DNA of 64,000 bases from JAGXFP01 sp039714535 (GCA_039714535.1 JBDLJC010000005.1:37255-101254); one strand, 5' to 3'; positions 42,775 through 52,599 are shown, numbered from the stretch's first letter. A program made the numbers and translations. Notes: generated by a model not told the origin, from the letters alone.

Positions 42775-43538
42775 CAACGGTTTCGGCAATCATCATTACC
42801 AAGGACGAAGAGGCCAATATCCGGAGCTGCCTGGAGTCCTTGAGCTGGGTCGACGAGATAATCATTGTTGATTCCGGTAGCAGTGACCAGACGGTTGAGA
42901 TCTGTCGGGAGTTTACCGAACAGGTTTTCGCTCATGACTGGCTGGGATTTGGTCCCCAGAAAAATCATGCTTTGGGATACGCTACCTGTACATGGGTGTT
43001 ATCTCTTGATGCTGATGAGCGGGTCAGTAATGAATTGCGGGACGAGATTATGGCCCTTAAAAAGGAACCTCGGCACGATGCTTACGAGATTCCCAGACTG
43101 TCAAGTTACTGTGGCCGCTTCATCAACCATAGCGGCTGGCGACCTGATTATGTGTTGCGGCTTTTCCGCCGTGATCGGGCGAAATTTTCCGATGATCTGG
43201 TCCATGAGCGGGTCCTTTTTGAAGGTCGGGTGGGTCGGTTGCAGAATGATCTGATTCATTTCTCATTCCGTAATTTGGAGCAGGTACTGGCAGTTGTTAA
43301 CCGTTATTCAACATTAGGTGCCGAACAGAAATATAATAATGGCCAACGCTCCGGCTTGACCAAGGCTGTGCTGCACGGTTTGGGAGCCTTTATATCCACT
43401 TATTTCTTGAAGGCTGGTTTTCTGGACGGTAAACAAGGTTTGATGCTGGCCATCTCCAATGCTGAAGGTACATACTATAAGTACCTGAAATTAATGGAGT
43501 TTGGTTGGCGTTCAGGTGGTGACGATTCCCATGAGTGA
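42771..43538 (+). CDS. Glycosyltransferase family 2 (WaaE/KdtX-like)
   Basis: 255 residues. TTVSAIIITKDEEANIRSCLESLSWVDEIIIVDSGSSDQTVEI at the N-terminus and LSLDADERV are typical GT-A motifs, and the later region (YVLRLFRRDRAKFSDDLVHERVLFEGRVGRL) is close to WaaE/KdtX-type LPS core beta-glucosyltransferases. Overlaps the epimerase stop and the following glycosyltransferase start, so translation of three genes is coupled. Donor and acceptor are inferred only by family. Confidence 0.86.
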   Translation: MTTVSAIIITKDEEANIRSCLESLSWVDEIIIVDSGSSDQTVEICREFTEQVFAHDWLGFGPQKNHALGYATCTWVLSLDADERVSNELRDEIMALKKEPRHDAYEIPRLSSYCGRFINHSGWRPDYVLRLFRRDRAKFSDDLVHERVLFEGRVGRLQNDLIHFSFRNLEQVLAVVNRYSTLGAEQKYNNGQRSGLTKAVLHGLGAFISTYFLKAGFLDGKQGLMLAISNAEGTYYKYLKLMEFGWRSGGDDSHE

Positions 43539-44352
43539 TGAAGTCAAATTGACGTCCATAATCGTTTCCACTTATAACGAGCCACAGGCTCTGGCGGTGG
43601 TCCTTGATTCTTTGGCTTTACAGACACGCAAACAATTTGAAGTAATAATTGCTGATGATGGCTCAAAGGTGGAAACTGGTGAGATGATTGCCGAAGTCGC
43701 CGCTGGCTATCCGGTGCGTTTGCACCATGTTTGGCAGGAAGACCACGGCTTTAGGGCCGCTGCTGCCCGTAATCGGGCTGTTGCCGAAAGCCGGGGTGAT
43801 TATCTGCTGTTTCTGGATGGTGATTGCGTGGTTTTTCAGGATTTTGTTGAAACCCATATCAATCTTGCCGAAGCGGGTTGGTTTGTCGCCGGCAACCGTA
43901 TCTTGCTGGACAAAAAGTTAACTGATGCCATTATTAGCGGGCAGGAAGATGTCTATGAATGGCCTTTGCTTAAATTCCTGAAGGCCCGGCTGCTTGGTGA
44001 GATCAACCGGCTCTTACCTCTTTTTCGGCTGCCCGCCGGATTTTTCCGGAAGTTGCGCCGGTCAAGGTGGCAGGGAGCGATGACCTGCAATCTGGCGGTA
44101 TGGCGGGAGGATTTTTATCGGGTCAATGGTTTTGATGAGGGCTTTATCGGCTGGGGCCACGAGGATGCCGAATTTGTCAGTCGGCTGATCAACTCCGGAA
44201 TTTTCAGGAAGGAAGGAAGGTTTGGTGCCCCGGTTCTGCATATGTGGCATCGGGTTCAGGATCGTATAAATGAAAAAGAAAACCTGCAGAAATTGTTTTC
44301 CCATATTGAGCAGCATTTAACTAGAGCCGAGAAGGGAATAGACAGCTATTAA
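43531..44352 (+). CDS. Glycosyltransferase family 2 (galactosyltransferase-like C-terminal domain)
   Basis: 273 residues from ATG 43531, which overlaps the previous stop by eight bases; the frame is open from a TTG at 43501. GT-A core: TSIIVSTYNEPQALAVVLDSLALQ, DDGSKVETGE, GDYLLFLDGDCV, then the GT7C-type GFDEGFIGWGHEDAEFVSRL and a final LHMWH. Likely adds a hexose to the LPS core or a capsule. Probably co-transcribed with the genes on either side. Confidence 0.84.
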   Translation: MSDEVKLTSIIVSTYNEPQALAVVLDSLALQTRKQFEVIIADDGSKVETGEMIAEVAAGYPVRLHHVWQEDHGFRAAAARNRAVAESRGDYLLFLDGDCVVFQDFVETHINLAEAGWFVAGNRILLDKKLTDAIISGQEDVYEWPLLKFLKARLLGEINRLLPLFRLPAGFFRKLRRSRWQGAMTCNLAVWREDFYRVNGFDEGFIGWGHEDAEFVSRLINSGIFRKEGRFGAPVLHMWHRVQDRINEKENLQKLFSHIEQHLTRAEKGIDSY

Positions 44353-44387
44353 CAGCGCATAAAATATTTCGCTGTGAAGAGATAAGA

Positions 44388-45386
44388 ATGAAAAACGGAT
44401 TGGGAAAAATACTGGTAGTCGGTGGGGCCGGCTATATTGGATCTCATATGGTCAAGATGCTTGTTGACCTGGGGTACCAAGTAACGACTTTGGACAATCT
44501 CTCTAATGGTTACCGCGACGCTGTGGTTGGTGGTGAGTTTGTGGAGGGGGATTTGGCTGATCGAGACATGCTGGACCAACTTTTCAGGGGAGGAGATTTC
44601 TCTGGGGTTATGCATTTTGCCTCTTTTATCATGGTGGGGGATTCGGTAGTCGATCCGGCGGCTTATTACAGTAATAATGTCAGTAACACCCTTAATCTTC
44701 TGGACGCCATGGTTGCCCACGATGTTTGCTCTCTGATATTTTCCTCGACCGCAGCTATCTTTGGGGATCCGCAATATATCCCTATTGATGAGGATCATAA
44801 TAAGACCCCTGTTAATCCATATGGCTGGACCAAGTTGATGGTTGAGCAGATGCTGGCGGATTATGATCGGGCCTATGGACTGAAATCAGTGTGTCTGAGA
44901 TATTTCAATGCGGCTGGGGCCGAGCCATCAGGTTTACTTGGAGAAAGACATGATCCTGAAAGCCACATTATCCCGCTGGTTTTGCAGGTGGCTTCAGGAA
45001 GGAGACCCGCCATCACTGTGTTCGGGCGGGATTATGGCACCGAAGACGGCACCTGCGTCCGTGATTATATCCATATTACAGACCTTTGTGACGCCCACCA
45101 CCTTGCCATGCAGCAGATATGGTCTGAGCGGATAAGTGCAGCCTATAACCTCGGGAACGGCAATGGCTTTTCCGTTCGTGATGTGATAGAAAGTGCGGCT
45201 AGGGTGACCGGGAAAAAGATCAATATTGAATACGGGCCCGCCCGACCGGGTGATCCTGCGGTCCTGGTCGCCGATTCCTCTAGAGCCAAACAGGAATTAG
45301 GTTGGTCTCCAGAATATCAGGAGTTGGAAGTTATCATCGAACATGCCTGGAAATGGGAGCAGAAGATGGCCGGTGAATGTAAATGA
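44388..45386 (+). CDS. galE: UDP-glucose 4-epimerase
   Basis: 332 residues: VVGGAGYIGSHMVKML, YQVTTLDNLSNGYRDAV, GVMHFASFIMVGDSV, SSTAAIFGDP, catalytic YGWTKLMVEQ (Tyr-x3-Lys), YFNAAGAEPSG, the TEDGTCVRDYIHITDLCDAH block and YNLGNGNGFSVRDVI. It interconverts UDP-glucose and UDP-galactose and supplies the adjacent glycosyltransferases. GAAGAGA ribosome site. The stop overlaps the next gene by four bases. Confidence 0.94.
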   Translation: MKNGLGKILVVGGAGYIGSHMVKMLVDLGYQVTTLDNLSNGYRDAVVGGEFVEGDLADRDMLDQLFRGGDFSGVMHFASFIMVGDSVVDPAAYYSNNVSNTLNLLDAMVAHDVCSLIFSSTAAIFGDPQYIPIDEDHNKTPVNPYGWTKLMVEQMLADYDRAYGLKSVCLRYFNAAGAEPSGLLGERHDPESHIIPLVLQVASGRRPAITVFGRDYGTEDGTCVRDYIHITDLCDAHHLAMQQIWSERISAAYNLGNGNGFSVRDVIESAARVTGKKINIEYGPARPGDPAVLVADSSRAKQELGWSPEYQELEVIIEHAWKWEQKMAGECK

Positions 45387-46210
45387 CTATAACTATGAAT
45401 TACCCCAGCTATGTAATCCATGTGAAGGAAGGGTATGAGGACCGGGAACAAAGCGTAGTCGAACAGTTTTCCCGGCTCGATATGCCCTTTGAATGGGTTC
45501 TGGACTATGACATCGCCGATATCAACCAGGAAGTTCTTGACCGCTATAAATATCATGGCCAGAAACTTGGCCCGGCCGAGATCTCCTGCAGTCTGAAACA
45601 CATTGCCGCCTGGGAGAGGATTGCTGCCGACGCCAGTAAGGGCGCCTTTATCTTCGAAGACGATGTCCTGATTGATATTAAGAAATTTAAGGAGCTGGCC
45701 GCCGCCGCTATCGAGGAATTTCAGGCGGGTTCCTCAACAGTCGGATATGTCAGCCTTGGCGATGGTTGTGCCATGTATGTTCCCTGGACTAAAACTCAAA
45801 AAGGGCAGATGTTATACCCGGCTGAGCAGGTCCGAGCGACCGACTCATACTGGATCACCAGGGAGACGGCTCGGCAGCGCCTGGCCTGGATTGAGGAGAA
45901 TGGCTTCCGGCTCCCAGCTGATCATCTGATTAACAAAATCGATAATGAACTGGGAATTCCGATCCTGTGGATGGCGCCGGCGGTGGTAACCCAGGGCTCG
46001 CATACCGGTCATTTTGCTTCCCAGATCCAGGCCTGGGACCGGGGGGAAATGAAGGAGAAGGTCAAATGGCTGATCAAAAAATTTCGCCGTAAATTTATTT
46101 ATCCGCTGTTGGGAGTAGATTCGCGGTTTCTTGGACCTGAATTAAGAGCTGATCTTAAGCTTGGTTCTACATCGAAAAATGCCAGCAGTAAAAAGAAAAC
46201 TCAAAGCTAG
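45383..46210 (+). CDS. Glycosyltransferase family 25 (LPS biosynthesis)
   Basis: 275 residues, GT25 family: PSYVIHVKEGYEDREQSVVEQFSRLDMPFEWVLDYD, LGPAEISCSLKHIAAWERIA, FIFEDDVLI (EDD metal/donor motif), YVSLGDGCAMYV and a C-terminal basic tail. Members add galactose or related sugars to LPS or to collagen-like acceptors. Coupled to galE, which makes UDP-galactose, so a galactosyl donor is plausible. Ends 36 bases before the FkbM gene. Confidence 0.86.
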   Translation: MTITMNYPSYVIHVKEGYEDREQSVVEQFSRLDMPFEWVLDYDIADINQEVLDRYKYHGQKLGPAEISCSLKHIAAWERIAADASKGAFIFEDDVLIDIKKFKELAAAAIEEFQAGSSTVGYVSLGDGCAMYVPWTKTQKGQMLYPAEQVRATDSYWITRETARQRLAWIEENGFRLPADHLINKIDNELGIPILWMAPAVVTQGSHTGHFASQIQAWDRGEMKEKVKWLIKKFRRKFIYPLLGVDSRFLGPELRADLKLGSTSKNASSKKKTQS

Positions 46211-46246
46211 CAGTACAATCCCCTTTATAGAATCTGGAGATTCAGG

Positions 46247-47017
46247 ATGGGAAACATCAGGGAAAAAATAATAAAATACTGCCGGAGCCTCAGGGGGCGG
46301 TTGGTATATGTTTCTCTTTCCCGCCGTTCCGAGCGGTTGGAGAATCCGGAAGAAACGGAGATCATGTTTCCCGGGATCAAAAGTCCTATAATTTTACGGC
46401 TCAAGACCTCTGATGTTGCGACATTCAAAGATATCTTCGTTAAGGGACAGTATGATTTTAAACCAGCCGAGTCTCCCAGGGTGATAATCGATGCAGGTGC
46501 TAACATCGGATTGACCTCGCTGGTTTTTGCCAACAGTTTTCCCGAGGCCAAAATAATTGCGGTTGAGCCTGAGCAATCCAACTATGAAATATTGCTGAAA
46601 AACACCGCTACCTATGACAATATTATCGTCATTCAGGCAGCGATCTGGAATAACAACGATACAGTTGAGATTGTGGATCCGGGTTTGGGTAACTGGGGCT
46701 TTCAAGTGGGTGGGGCAGACGATCAACAGGCTCAGGCTAAGAGTGTTATGAGCTGTCGGGGCATGACCATCGATAAAATTATGGCTGAACATGGCATAGA
46801 CTTTATTGATATCCTCAAAATGGATATTGAAGGTGGTGAGAAGGAGGTGTTTGAGGATGCCGATAGATGGATAGACAAGATCGGGATCTTGACAGTGGAA
46901 CTGCATGATCGTTTGAAGGAAGGTTGCAGCCGCAGCCTGGCAAATGCTACCTGTAAATTTAAATATCGATGGAAGCACGGCGAGAATGTTTATTTCTCGA
47001 CCCGGCAGGTGAGATAA
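46247..47017 (+). CDS. FkbM-family methyltransferase
   Basis: 256 residues. FkbM signature IIDAGANIGLTSLVFANSFPEAKIIAVEPEQSNYEILLKN (SAM binding) and FIDILKMDIEGGEKEVFEDADRWI. It would O-methylate a sugar of the LPS or a surface polysaccharide. Its stop overlaps the following ligase start (TAATG), showing tight coupling. The exact substrate is not evident. Confidence 0.87.
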   Translation: MGNIREKIIKYCRSLRGRLVYVSLSRRSERLENPEETEIMFPGIKSPIILRLKTSDVATFKDIFVKGQYDFKPAESPRVIIDAGANIGLTSLVFANSFPEAKIIAVEPEQSNYEILLKNTATYDNIIVIQAAIWNNNDTVEIVDPGLGNWGFQVGGADDQQAQAKSVMSCRGMTIDKIMAEHGIDFIDILKMDIEGGEKEVFEDADRWIDKIGILTVELHDRLKEGCSRSLANATCKFKYRWKHGENVYFSTRQVR

Positions 47018-48237
47018 TGGAAACTATTAAAAACAGGTTGGCCGGCTTGGATCTGCTTGAAATTGTCCGCAGCTTGCTGTTGCTCGAACTTGTGGCGCTG
47101 CTGGTTTCGACTTCACTGGCCGTGGGAACGGAATTTATAATCTACCTGTTATTTGCGCTGTCCGGTCCATTGCGGAACAGGCTTTGGCAGGCGGGCAGGC
47201 GGCAACCCATGGTCTTGATGATCATGGTCTGGGCCGGGATTCTTATTGTAGCTGCTCTCTACAGTGTTGCGCCTGCCGCTGAAACCCTCGGGAACCTTTC
47301 CAGTTGGCGAAAACTGCTGTTGCTGCCTATGGCTGCGGCGGTTTTCGATAGTGATGCATGGAAACGTCGGTTGGTCTGGGCGCTGGTGTTGACCGCCACC
47401 TTGGGAGCAGTGCTTTCATATTTCAGTTGGTTCAGCGGTGTAACCCTCTATAAATATCCCCGAGGGATTTCAATTCATAATCATGCCACACAGGGGATGA
47501 TGTTCGCGGTGAGCCTTTTTGCCATTGCCCTGCTGTCCCGCTATTGCCGGCCGGAGACAAAAGGCTGGTATTACTTCCTGCCTCTTGCCGGCTTGGTTAT
47601 CTGTAGCAACCTGATCTTTGTCACACCCGGTCGCAGTGGTTATCTGGTTCTGCTGGTCCTTGCCTCCATAGGTGCTTTCTTCATGGCCCCGGGCCGGATT
47701 CGTTACCTGCTGGGCCTGGGCATTCCTCTGGGAATGGCCTTGCTGCTCTTCTTTTCGCCGGTGGCCAGTCAGCGGATTATGCAGGGGGTCAACGAGATCA
47801 GGAATTATGAACAGTCCGCCGAATTGACCTCGATGGGAATTCGGGTGGTCATGTGGAAAAACACCTTGGAGATGGTCAGGAAGAAGCCCTTATTCGGTTA
47901 CGGGACCGGTGGTTTTTCAGAAGCTTATCGCAGGCAGGTTGAAGGCCAAGAGGGCTGGCAAGGGCAGCCTGTCGATGATTGTCATAACCAGTTCTTGCGC
48001 ATAGTTGCCGAGCAGGGCTTGTTGGGTTTGGCGGTGTTTGTGCTGTTTATCGGGGCATTCTTTCGCCAGAGGGTCTCCGGGGTTTTTCGGATAATGGGGC
48101 TCGGAGTGTTGTTGGCCTGGTGCGCCACCAGTATGTTCAGCGCCCATTTTTCAACCTTTAGTGAAGGGCGGTTTCTTTACCTCTGGTGTGGGGCCTTGTT
48201 GGCCGGGAAGAGTGCTGAGGACAAGAGCATTTCATAA
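47017..48237 (+). CDS. waaL: O-antigen ligase/polymerase (WaaL-like) membrane protein
   Basis: 406 residues from ATG 47017 with about ten membrane helices and the Wzy_C/O-antigen ligase pattern: a large periplasmic loop with SMGIRVVMWKNTLEMVRKKPLFGYGTGGFSEAYRR, followed by DCHNQFLRIVAEQGLLGLAVFVLFI. WaaL joins O-antigen to the lipid A core; a Wzy-type polymerase is the alternative. Frame opens at 46969 but the ATG that overlaps fkbM is preferred. It is the last gene before msbA (convergent). Confidence 0.78.
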   Translation: METIKNRLAGLDLLEIVRSLLLLELVALLVSTSLAVGTEFIIYLLFALSGPLRNRLWQAGRRQPMVLMIMVWAGILIVAALYSVAPAAETLGNLSSWRKLLLLPMAAAVFDSDAWKRRLVWALVLTATLGAVLSYFSWFSGVTLYKYPRGISIHNHATQGMMFAVSLFAIALLSRYCRPETKGWYYFLPLAGLVICSNLIFVTPGRSGYLVLLVLASIGAFFMAPGRIRYLLGLGIPLGMALLLFFSPVASQRIMQGVNEIRNYEQSAELTSMGIRVVMWKNTLEMVRKKPLFGYGTGGFSEAYRRQVEGQEGWQGQPVDDCHNQFLRIVAEQGLLGLAVFVLFIGAFFRQRVSGVFRIMGLGVLLAWCATSMFSAHFSTFSEGRFLYLWCGALLAGKSAEDKSIS

Positions 48238-48284
48238 TTACTCCTCCCGAATTGTATTTGTCCTTATCGCAGGTTGAGGTTGGG

Positions 48285-50024
48285 TTATTGTTGCATTATA
48301 TGGAGCATCTCGTAAACTCCATGTCTTTGTAGAAGTTCATCATGAGTTCCCTCTTCAACTATCTTGCCTTGCTGCATGACAATAATGCGGTCGGCGTTGC
48401 GGATGGTCGAGAGCCTGTGGGCAATGACCAGAGTGGTCCGGTTCCGCATCAGGTTCTCAAGGGCTTTCTGTACTTCTCGCTCCGATTCTGTATCCAGAGA
48501 AGAAGTCGCTTCATCAAGGATCAAGATGGGGGCGTCCTTCAACAATGCTCTGGCAATTGAGAGCCTTTGTTGTTGGCCGCCGGATAGTTTGGCCCCTGAC
48601 TCACCTATTACAGTATCAAACCCGTCCGAAAGTTGTTTGATGAAATCAAGGGCATGGGCTGCCCGGGCAGCTTCAATGATGTCTTCGTCCTTGCAGTCTG
48701 GTTTGCTGTAGGCGATATTGTTGCGAACCGTGTCATTGAAAAGGATGGTTTGTTGGGTAACTATGGCGATCTGCCCGCGCAGGGAGGCCAGGGATACGTC
48801 TTTTATGTCGTGGCTGTCTATTAGCAGTTGTCCATTGCTGACTTCGAAAAACCTCGGGACGAGATTCACCAGAGAGGTTTTGCCGGCCCCACTGGTGCCA
48901 ACCAGGGCTAGACATTCACCCTTTTTGACCCTCAGGCTAATCTTATCGAGAACTTTGACATTGCCATCATATGAGAAGGCAACCTCTCTGAATTCAATAT
49001 TTTCCTGCAATGGAGCTAGGGACCGAGCCTCGGGGCGGTCAGTGATCTCCGGTTTGGTGTCGAGGATCTTGAAAACCCGAACTGCAGCTGCCATGCCCTG
49101 TTGCACTGTGCTGTTGACTCGGCTCAGGCTTTTGACTGGCTCGTAGATCATTACCAAGGCGGTCAGGAAAGAAAAGAAAGTACCTGGGGTTGAGTTGCCT
49201 TCCAAAACCTGGTGGCCGCCGTACCAGATAACGAAGGCGACAAAGATACCACCCAGAAGCTCCATCAGGGCATGGGAGAAATTGCGGACCTTGGCATCGC
49301 TGATGTAGATGTGAAACAATCTTCGCACGGACTTACCAAAGCGACCAGCCTCGTAATCTTCCATGCAAAAAGCTTTGACGATACGATTGCCGGCTATTGT
49401 CTCGTGGAGGATATTGGATATCTGGGCCATGGTCTGTTGGGATTGGTTGCTGTAAAGCCGGTGCAGACGTCCGAAGATTACGATGGGAATGACGGCCGCC
49501 AGCAAAAAGACCATCGATATGGAGGCCAACTGCCAGTTCATGTAGAAAATTACTCCCAATAAGGAAACGGCCTGGAGCAGGTCCTTGATAATGCCGACCA
49601 AGGCTTGGGATACTGCGTACTGGATCAGGGTCACATCGGATATCACTCTCGAGATAAGCTCTCCAGTTGGAGTTTGGTGGAAATAAGAGATGGGCAGAGA
49701 GTGAATATGGGAAAATACTTGCTCACGAAGATCGCGAATTACCCCTTGTCCGACCTTTTCCAGGAGGACCGTATAAAAATAATAGCAAAATCCTTTAAGC
49801 AGGAAGAGCAGTACCAGGGCAAGGGGCAGAATATTTAGAGTGTTCTGATCCTGTTCAAAGAAAATCTTGTCCAGAAGCGGTTTTACCATCCAGGCCTGGG
49901 CGCCGCTCAGGGTGGCAACCAAAGCCATGCTTATCATGGATACGGTCAGCATCAGCTTATAAGGCTTGATGGTACTGATGATCCGCTTAATCGTTTGTTT
50001 TTCTGTGAGCTGCTTGCTTTGCAT
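48285..50024 (-). CDS. msbA: Lipid A/LPS flippase MsbA (ABC transporter)
   Basis: 579 residues, a half-transporter. Six membrane helices in residues ~20-310 (QLTEKQTIKRIISTIKPYKLMLTVSMISMALVAT start), then an ATPase domain with Walker A GTSGAGKTSLV, Q-loop TQQTILFNDTV, signature LSGGQQQR, Walker B ILILDEATSSLD and H-loop IAHRLST. It exports core lipid A for the cluster above. ATG start. Convergent with the ligase gene. Confidence 0.93.
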   Translation of the reverse strand: MQSKQLTEKQTIKRIISTIKPYKLMLTVSMISMALVATLSGAQAWMVKPLLDKIFFEQDQNTLNILPLALVLLFLLKGFCYYFYTVLLEKVGQGVIRDLREQVFSHIHSLPISYFHQTPTGELISRVISDVTLIQYAVSQALVGIIKDLLQAVSLLGVIFYMNWQLASISMVFLLAAVIPIVIFGRLHRLYSNQSQQTMAQISNILHETIAGNRIVKAFCMEDYEAGRFGKSVRRLFHIYISDAKVRNFSHALMELLGGIFVAFVIWYGGHQVLEGNSTPGTFFSFLTALVMIYEPVKSLSRVNSTVQQGMAAAVRVFKILDTKPEITDRPEARSLAPLQENIEFREVAFSYDGNVKVLDKISLRVKKGECLALVGTSGAGKTSLVNLVPRFFEVSNGQLLIDSHDIKDVSLASLRGQIAIVTQQTILFNDTVRNNIAYSKPDCKDEDIIEAARAAHALDFIKQLSDGFDTVIGESGAKLSGGQQQRLSIARALLKDAPILILDEATSSLDTESEREVQKALENLMRNRTTLVIAHRLSTIRNADRIIVMQQGKIVEEGTHDELLQRHGVYEMLHIMQQ

Positions 50025-50236
50025 TGATATTGTTTCTCATCAAGAATTGTAGGAAGAATTAATTGCCAGGCTTAGATTGCTGTCCGGCGACTATATGCCC
50101 GCTTTCTATACTGACTGGCTATCAAATTATCAAGGAAAAATAATATGTTGCATTCAGGCACGGCAAGACGGCTTTTTAATTTTAAGGATGGGGGGGCCAG
50201 AGCTTATGTTGATCCAATGCTTCCCTATTTGGGGGG

Positions 50237-51742
50237 TTACCACTCCTGCTCTTTAAGAATTCTGCCGGGGGCGAAACCCTTCTGGGAGAGTATTTGTCCT
50301 AGTGCTGGCGGGTCGGTAGATTTAGAGACCGCCGGGGATGGCGCTGTTTCCGTGGTTTTAGCAACTGCTTCTGGGACTGGAGTGGTTGTATGGTTGGTCT
50401 TTTTTTTCTGCTTATTGCTTTTATTCGCCGTTGGGGTTGTCACAGCCTGTATGGCTGTTTCTTTCACCTCTTCTTTCCGGTCGGCGATTTCGGTAAATTC
50501 CTTAGTCGGCTTATGTTTTAATGATTGAGATATCTCCACCACAGTTGTGTCTTGATCGGAAAATGATGCCGAAATGTCTTCGCCTTTCTCTTTGACAATC
50601 CGCTCAAGTTCTTTGTAGGTAAGATCTTCCGCGTAAATTGTCCACACCGTATAACCGAATATGGCCAGAATGGTCACAACCAAAATGGTCAGAGTCCATT
50701 TTCGTCCAGTTCCGTAGTCTTCTTGGCTGCCAATTCCTTGCGATTCCAGCAGATCGACGATCCTGTCAAATTTATCTTGCAGATTCACCTGGTTAGCGGT
50801 TGCTTCTGCCTGGTGCGGGGCAATGGGAATTTCGCCGGAAGGTAGATTCACCGTAGGATCTGTCGCATTGATCATGACTGTGGCATCATCTCCAGTATCT
50901 ACCGATGTTGTGACTTTGCCAGCCAGGGAAACATTTGTTAAGGCGGCTTTAAACTCTTCTGCTGTTTGGAAACGTTGATCCGGTTTCTTGGCCAGAGCTT
51001 TCAGCAAGATCTCGTCAAAGAAAGAAGGTGCCTGTAAATTAAGATCTGATACCAACGGGGCATCAGTATGGATAACCCGGTGCATAATGGTGGTCATTGA
51101 GTTGCCCGGGAACGGTTTTTCTCCGGTCAGCAGGTGGTAAAGGATGACTCCGGTTGAGAATAGATCGGATCGTTTGTCCACTTGTTGCCCGGAAAACTGT
51201 TCCGGAGACATGTAGGACGGGGTGCCGATAACATCCCCGAACTGGGTAAGAGTCGATGATTCGATCCTGGCGATACCGAAATCCATGACTTTAATTTGGC
51301 CGTTGCTAAGCAGGATAATGTTGCCTGGTTTAATATCGCGATGGACCACCCCTTGGGCGTGGGAGTAGATAAGGGCATCAAGGAGTTGGTTGATAATGCT
51401 GATTATGGTGTTAAGGGGGAACCGCTCGTTTTTGTCGAGAAAATCCTTGAGTTCTCGGCCTCGCACATATTCCATGGCCATAAAAGCAGTGTCATCTTCT
51501 TCGCCATACTCGTAAACGGTGACAATGCCTGGATGGGTTAAGCGGCCTGCCGCTTGCGCTTCGCGTTTAAAGCGAGACAGCAGCGGCTGCATCTCCTCTG
51601 TGTTGAGGGCATCTTTACGAATGGTCTTTATTGCAACGGTTCGCTCAATGTTCGGGTCGAACCCTTTGTAGACAACCCCCATGGCTCCCTGGCCGAGGAT
51701 GGATTGGATGGTATATGTACCTAGTTTTTTTAAATCAGCCAT
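50237..51742 (-). CDS. Membrane-anchored serine/threonine protein kinase (Hanks type)
   Basis: About 501 residues from the ATG at 51742; a TTG at 51793 extends the frame without benefit. Kinase domain with glycine loop ILGQGAMGVVYKG, catalytic Lys39 (VAIKTIRK), HRDIKPGNIILLSNG and DFGIAR, then SPEQFSG. After a linker there is one membrane span near residues 352-372 (WTLTILVVTILAIFGYTVWTIY) and a 150-residue extracytoplasmic tail rich in Lys, Thr and Pro (SKSTDPPAL). No PASTA or FHA domain. Likely a PknB-type signalling kinase. Confidence 0.92.
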   Translation of the reverse strand: MADLKKLGTYTIQSILGQGAMGVVYKGFDPNIERTVAIKTIRKDALNTEEMQPLLSRFKREAQAAGRLTHPGIVTVYEYGEEDDTAFMAMEYVRGRELKDFLDKNERFPLNTIISIINQLLDALIYSHAQGVVHRDIKPGNIILLSNGQIKVMDFGIARIESSTLTQFGDVIGTPSYMSPEQFSGQQVDKRSDLFSTGVILYHLLTGEKPFPGNSMTTIMHRVIHTDAPLVSDLNLQAPSFFDEILLKALAKKPDQRFQTAEEFKAALTNVSLAGKVTTSVDTGDDATVMINATDPTVNLPSGEIPIAPHQAEATANQVNLQDKFDRIVDLLESQGIGSQEDYGTGRKWTLTILVVTILAIFGYTVWTIYAEDLTYKELERIVKEKGEDISASFSDQDTTVVEISQSLKHKPTKEFTEIADRKEEVKETAIQAVTTPTANKSNKQKKKTNHTTTPVPEAVAKTTETAPSPAVSKSTDPPALGQILSQKGFAPGRILKEQEW

Positions 51743-51863
51743 GGCGGTCCATTTAGAAAGGGAATGCTGATCGTCTGGACTGCAAGAGTCCAAGGTTTGC
51801 TTGAGATAAAATAAAAGGGCCAGTCTAATGGTTTTTCAGGGACAAATCAAGCTGGGCCTGCAT

Positions 51864-51900
51864 ATATAAAAAAAGCGCGGCTCTGAACGGAACCACGCTT
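51864..51900 (-). terminator. Rho-independent terminator of the MORN gene
   Basis: On the minus strand, AAGCG..GG pairs with CC..CGCTT (51873-51877 with 51896-51900, and inner GG/CC pairs with a mismatch) and is followed by a run of T (plus-strand A run, 51866-51874). It sits about 40 bases after the MORN stop. Confidence 0.65.
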
Positions 51901-51939
51901 GGGTAATTTTTTGTTTTGGCAATTAGGTGATCAGGAATA

Positions 51940-52599
51940 CTATTCGCCGATATAGTTACCATCACGGAACAGGCCGCTTATTTTGGTTTTCCCGTCCTTG
52001 TAAGTATAGATTCCTTTCCCGTTGGGGACATTGTCTCGCCATTCGCCTTCGTAGCCACTCCCATCGGCGTATATCATGTTTCCTTTGCCGTTGGGCATGC
52101 CATTTTCAAACATTCCGATATATTTATCTCCCTCGGCGGAGGTTAGAGTTCCCTGCCCGTGAGCAGCCCCGGCGACGAAATTGCCGTCATAAACAGCGCC
52201 ATTGGGGAACGTAAGAACGCCATGCCCGTGCTTCTGGTTGTTGTCAAATTGGCCAACGTATGATTTGCCGTCTTGCAGGGTCAGGCTACCCTGACCGTGC
52301 CGCTTGCTCTTAACGAAATCCCCCTCGTATTTATCGCCATTAGGGAAGGTATAAGTACCTTTGCCGTGCAGTTCGTTGTTCTCGAAAGAACCTGTATATT
52401 TTGAGCCGTCCGGGTAGGTTAGTTCGCCCTCGCCGTTGGGGTAATTATCTTTGAATGTGCCGACATATTTTCCGCCGTTGGGGTAGTCGAAAGAGCCTGA
52501 TCCTTGTACGCAATCTCCCTCGGTGCATTTGGCTGAGATCAGTGCGGCTGAAAGGAGCAAGGTTAAAGTTGCGAGCAAAATGGCAAAGGAGACTTTCAT
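51940..52599 (-). CDS. Exported MORN-repeat protein (paralogue of 29377-29967)
   Basis: 219 residues: signal peptide (MKVSFAILLATLTLLLSAALISA), a Cys pair (KCTEGDCVQGSG), then about seven 23-residue MORN repeats (KYVGTFKDNYPNGEGELTYPDGS, KYTGSF.., KYEGDF.., SYVGQF.., VYDGNF.., KYIGMF.., GYEGEW..). It ends ISGLFRDGNYIGE. The Cys block and repeat spacing match the other MORN protein. It ends at its own terminator just before the kinase. Function unknown. Confidence 0.86.
   Translation of the reverse strand: MKVSFAILLATLTLLLSAALISAKCTEGDCVQGSGSFDYPNGGKYVGTFKDNYPNGEGELTYPDGSKYTGSFENNELHGKGTYTFPNGDKYEGDFVKSKRHGQGSLTLQDGKSYVGQFDNNQKHGHGVLTFPNGAVYDGNFVAGAAHGQGTLTSAEGDKYIGMFENGMPNGKGNMIYADGSGYEGEWRDNVPNGKGIYTYKDGKTKISGLFRDGNYIGE

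Noticed and set aside
50145..50528. 127-residue plus-strand ORF at the kinase 3' end
   Set aside because: It is the reverse-frame shadow of the kinase tail (Lys/Thr-rich on the other strand).
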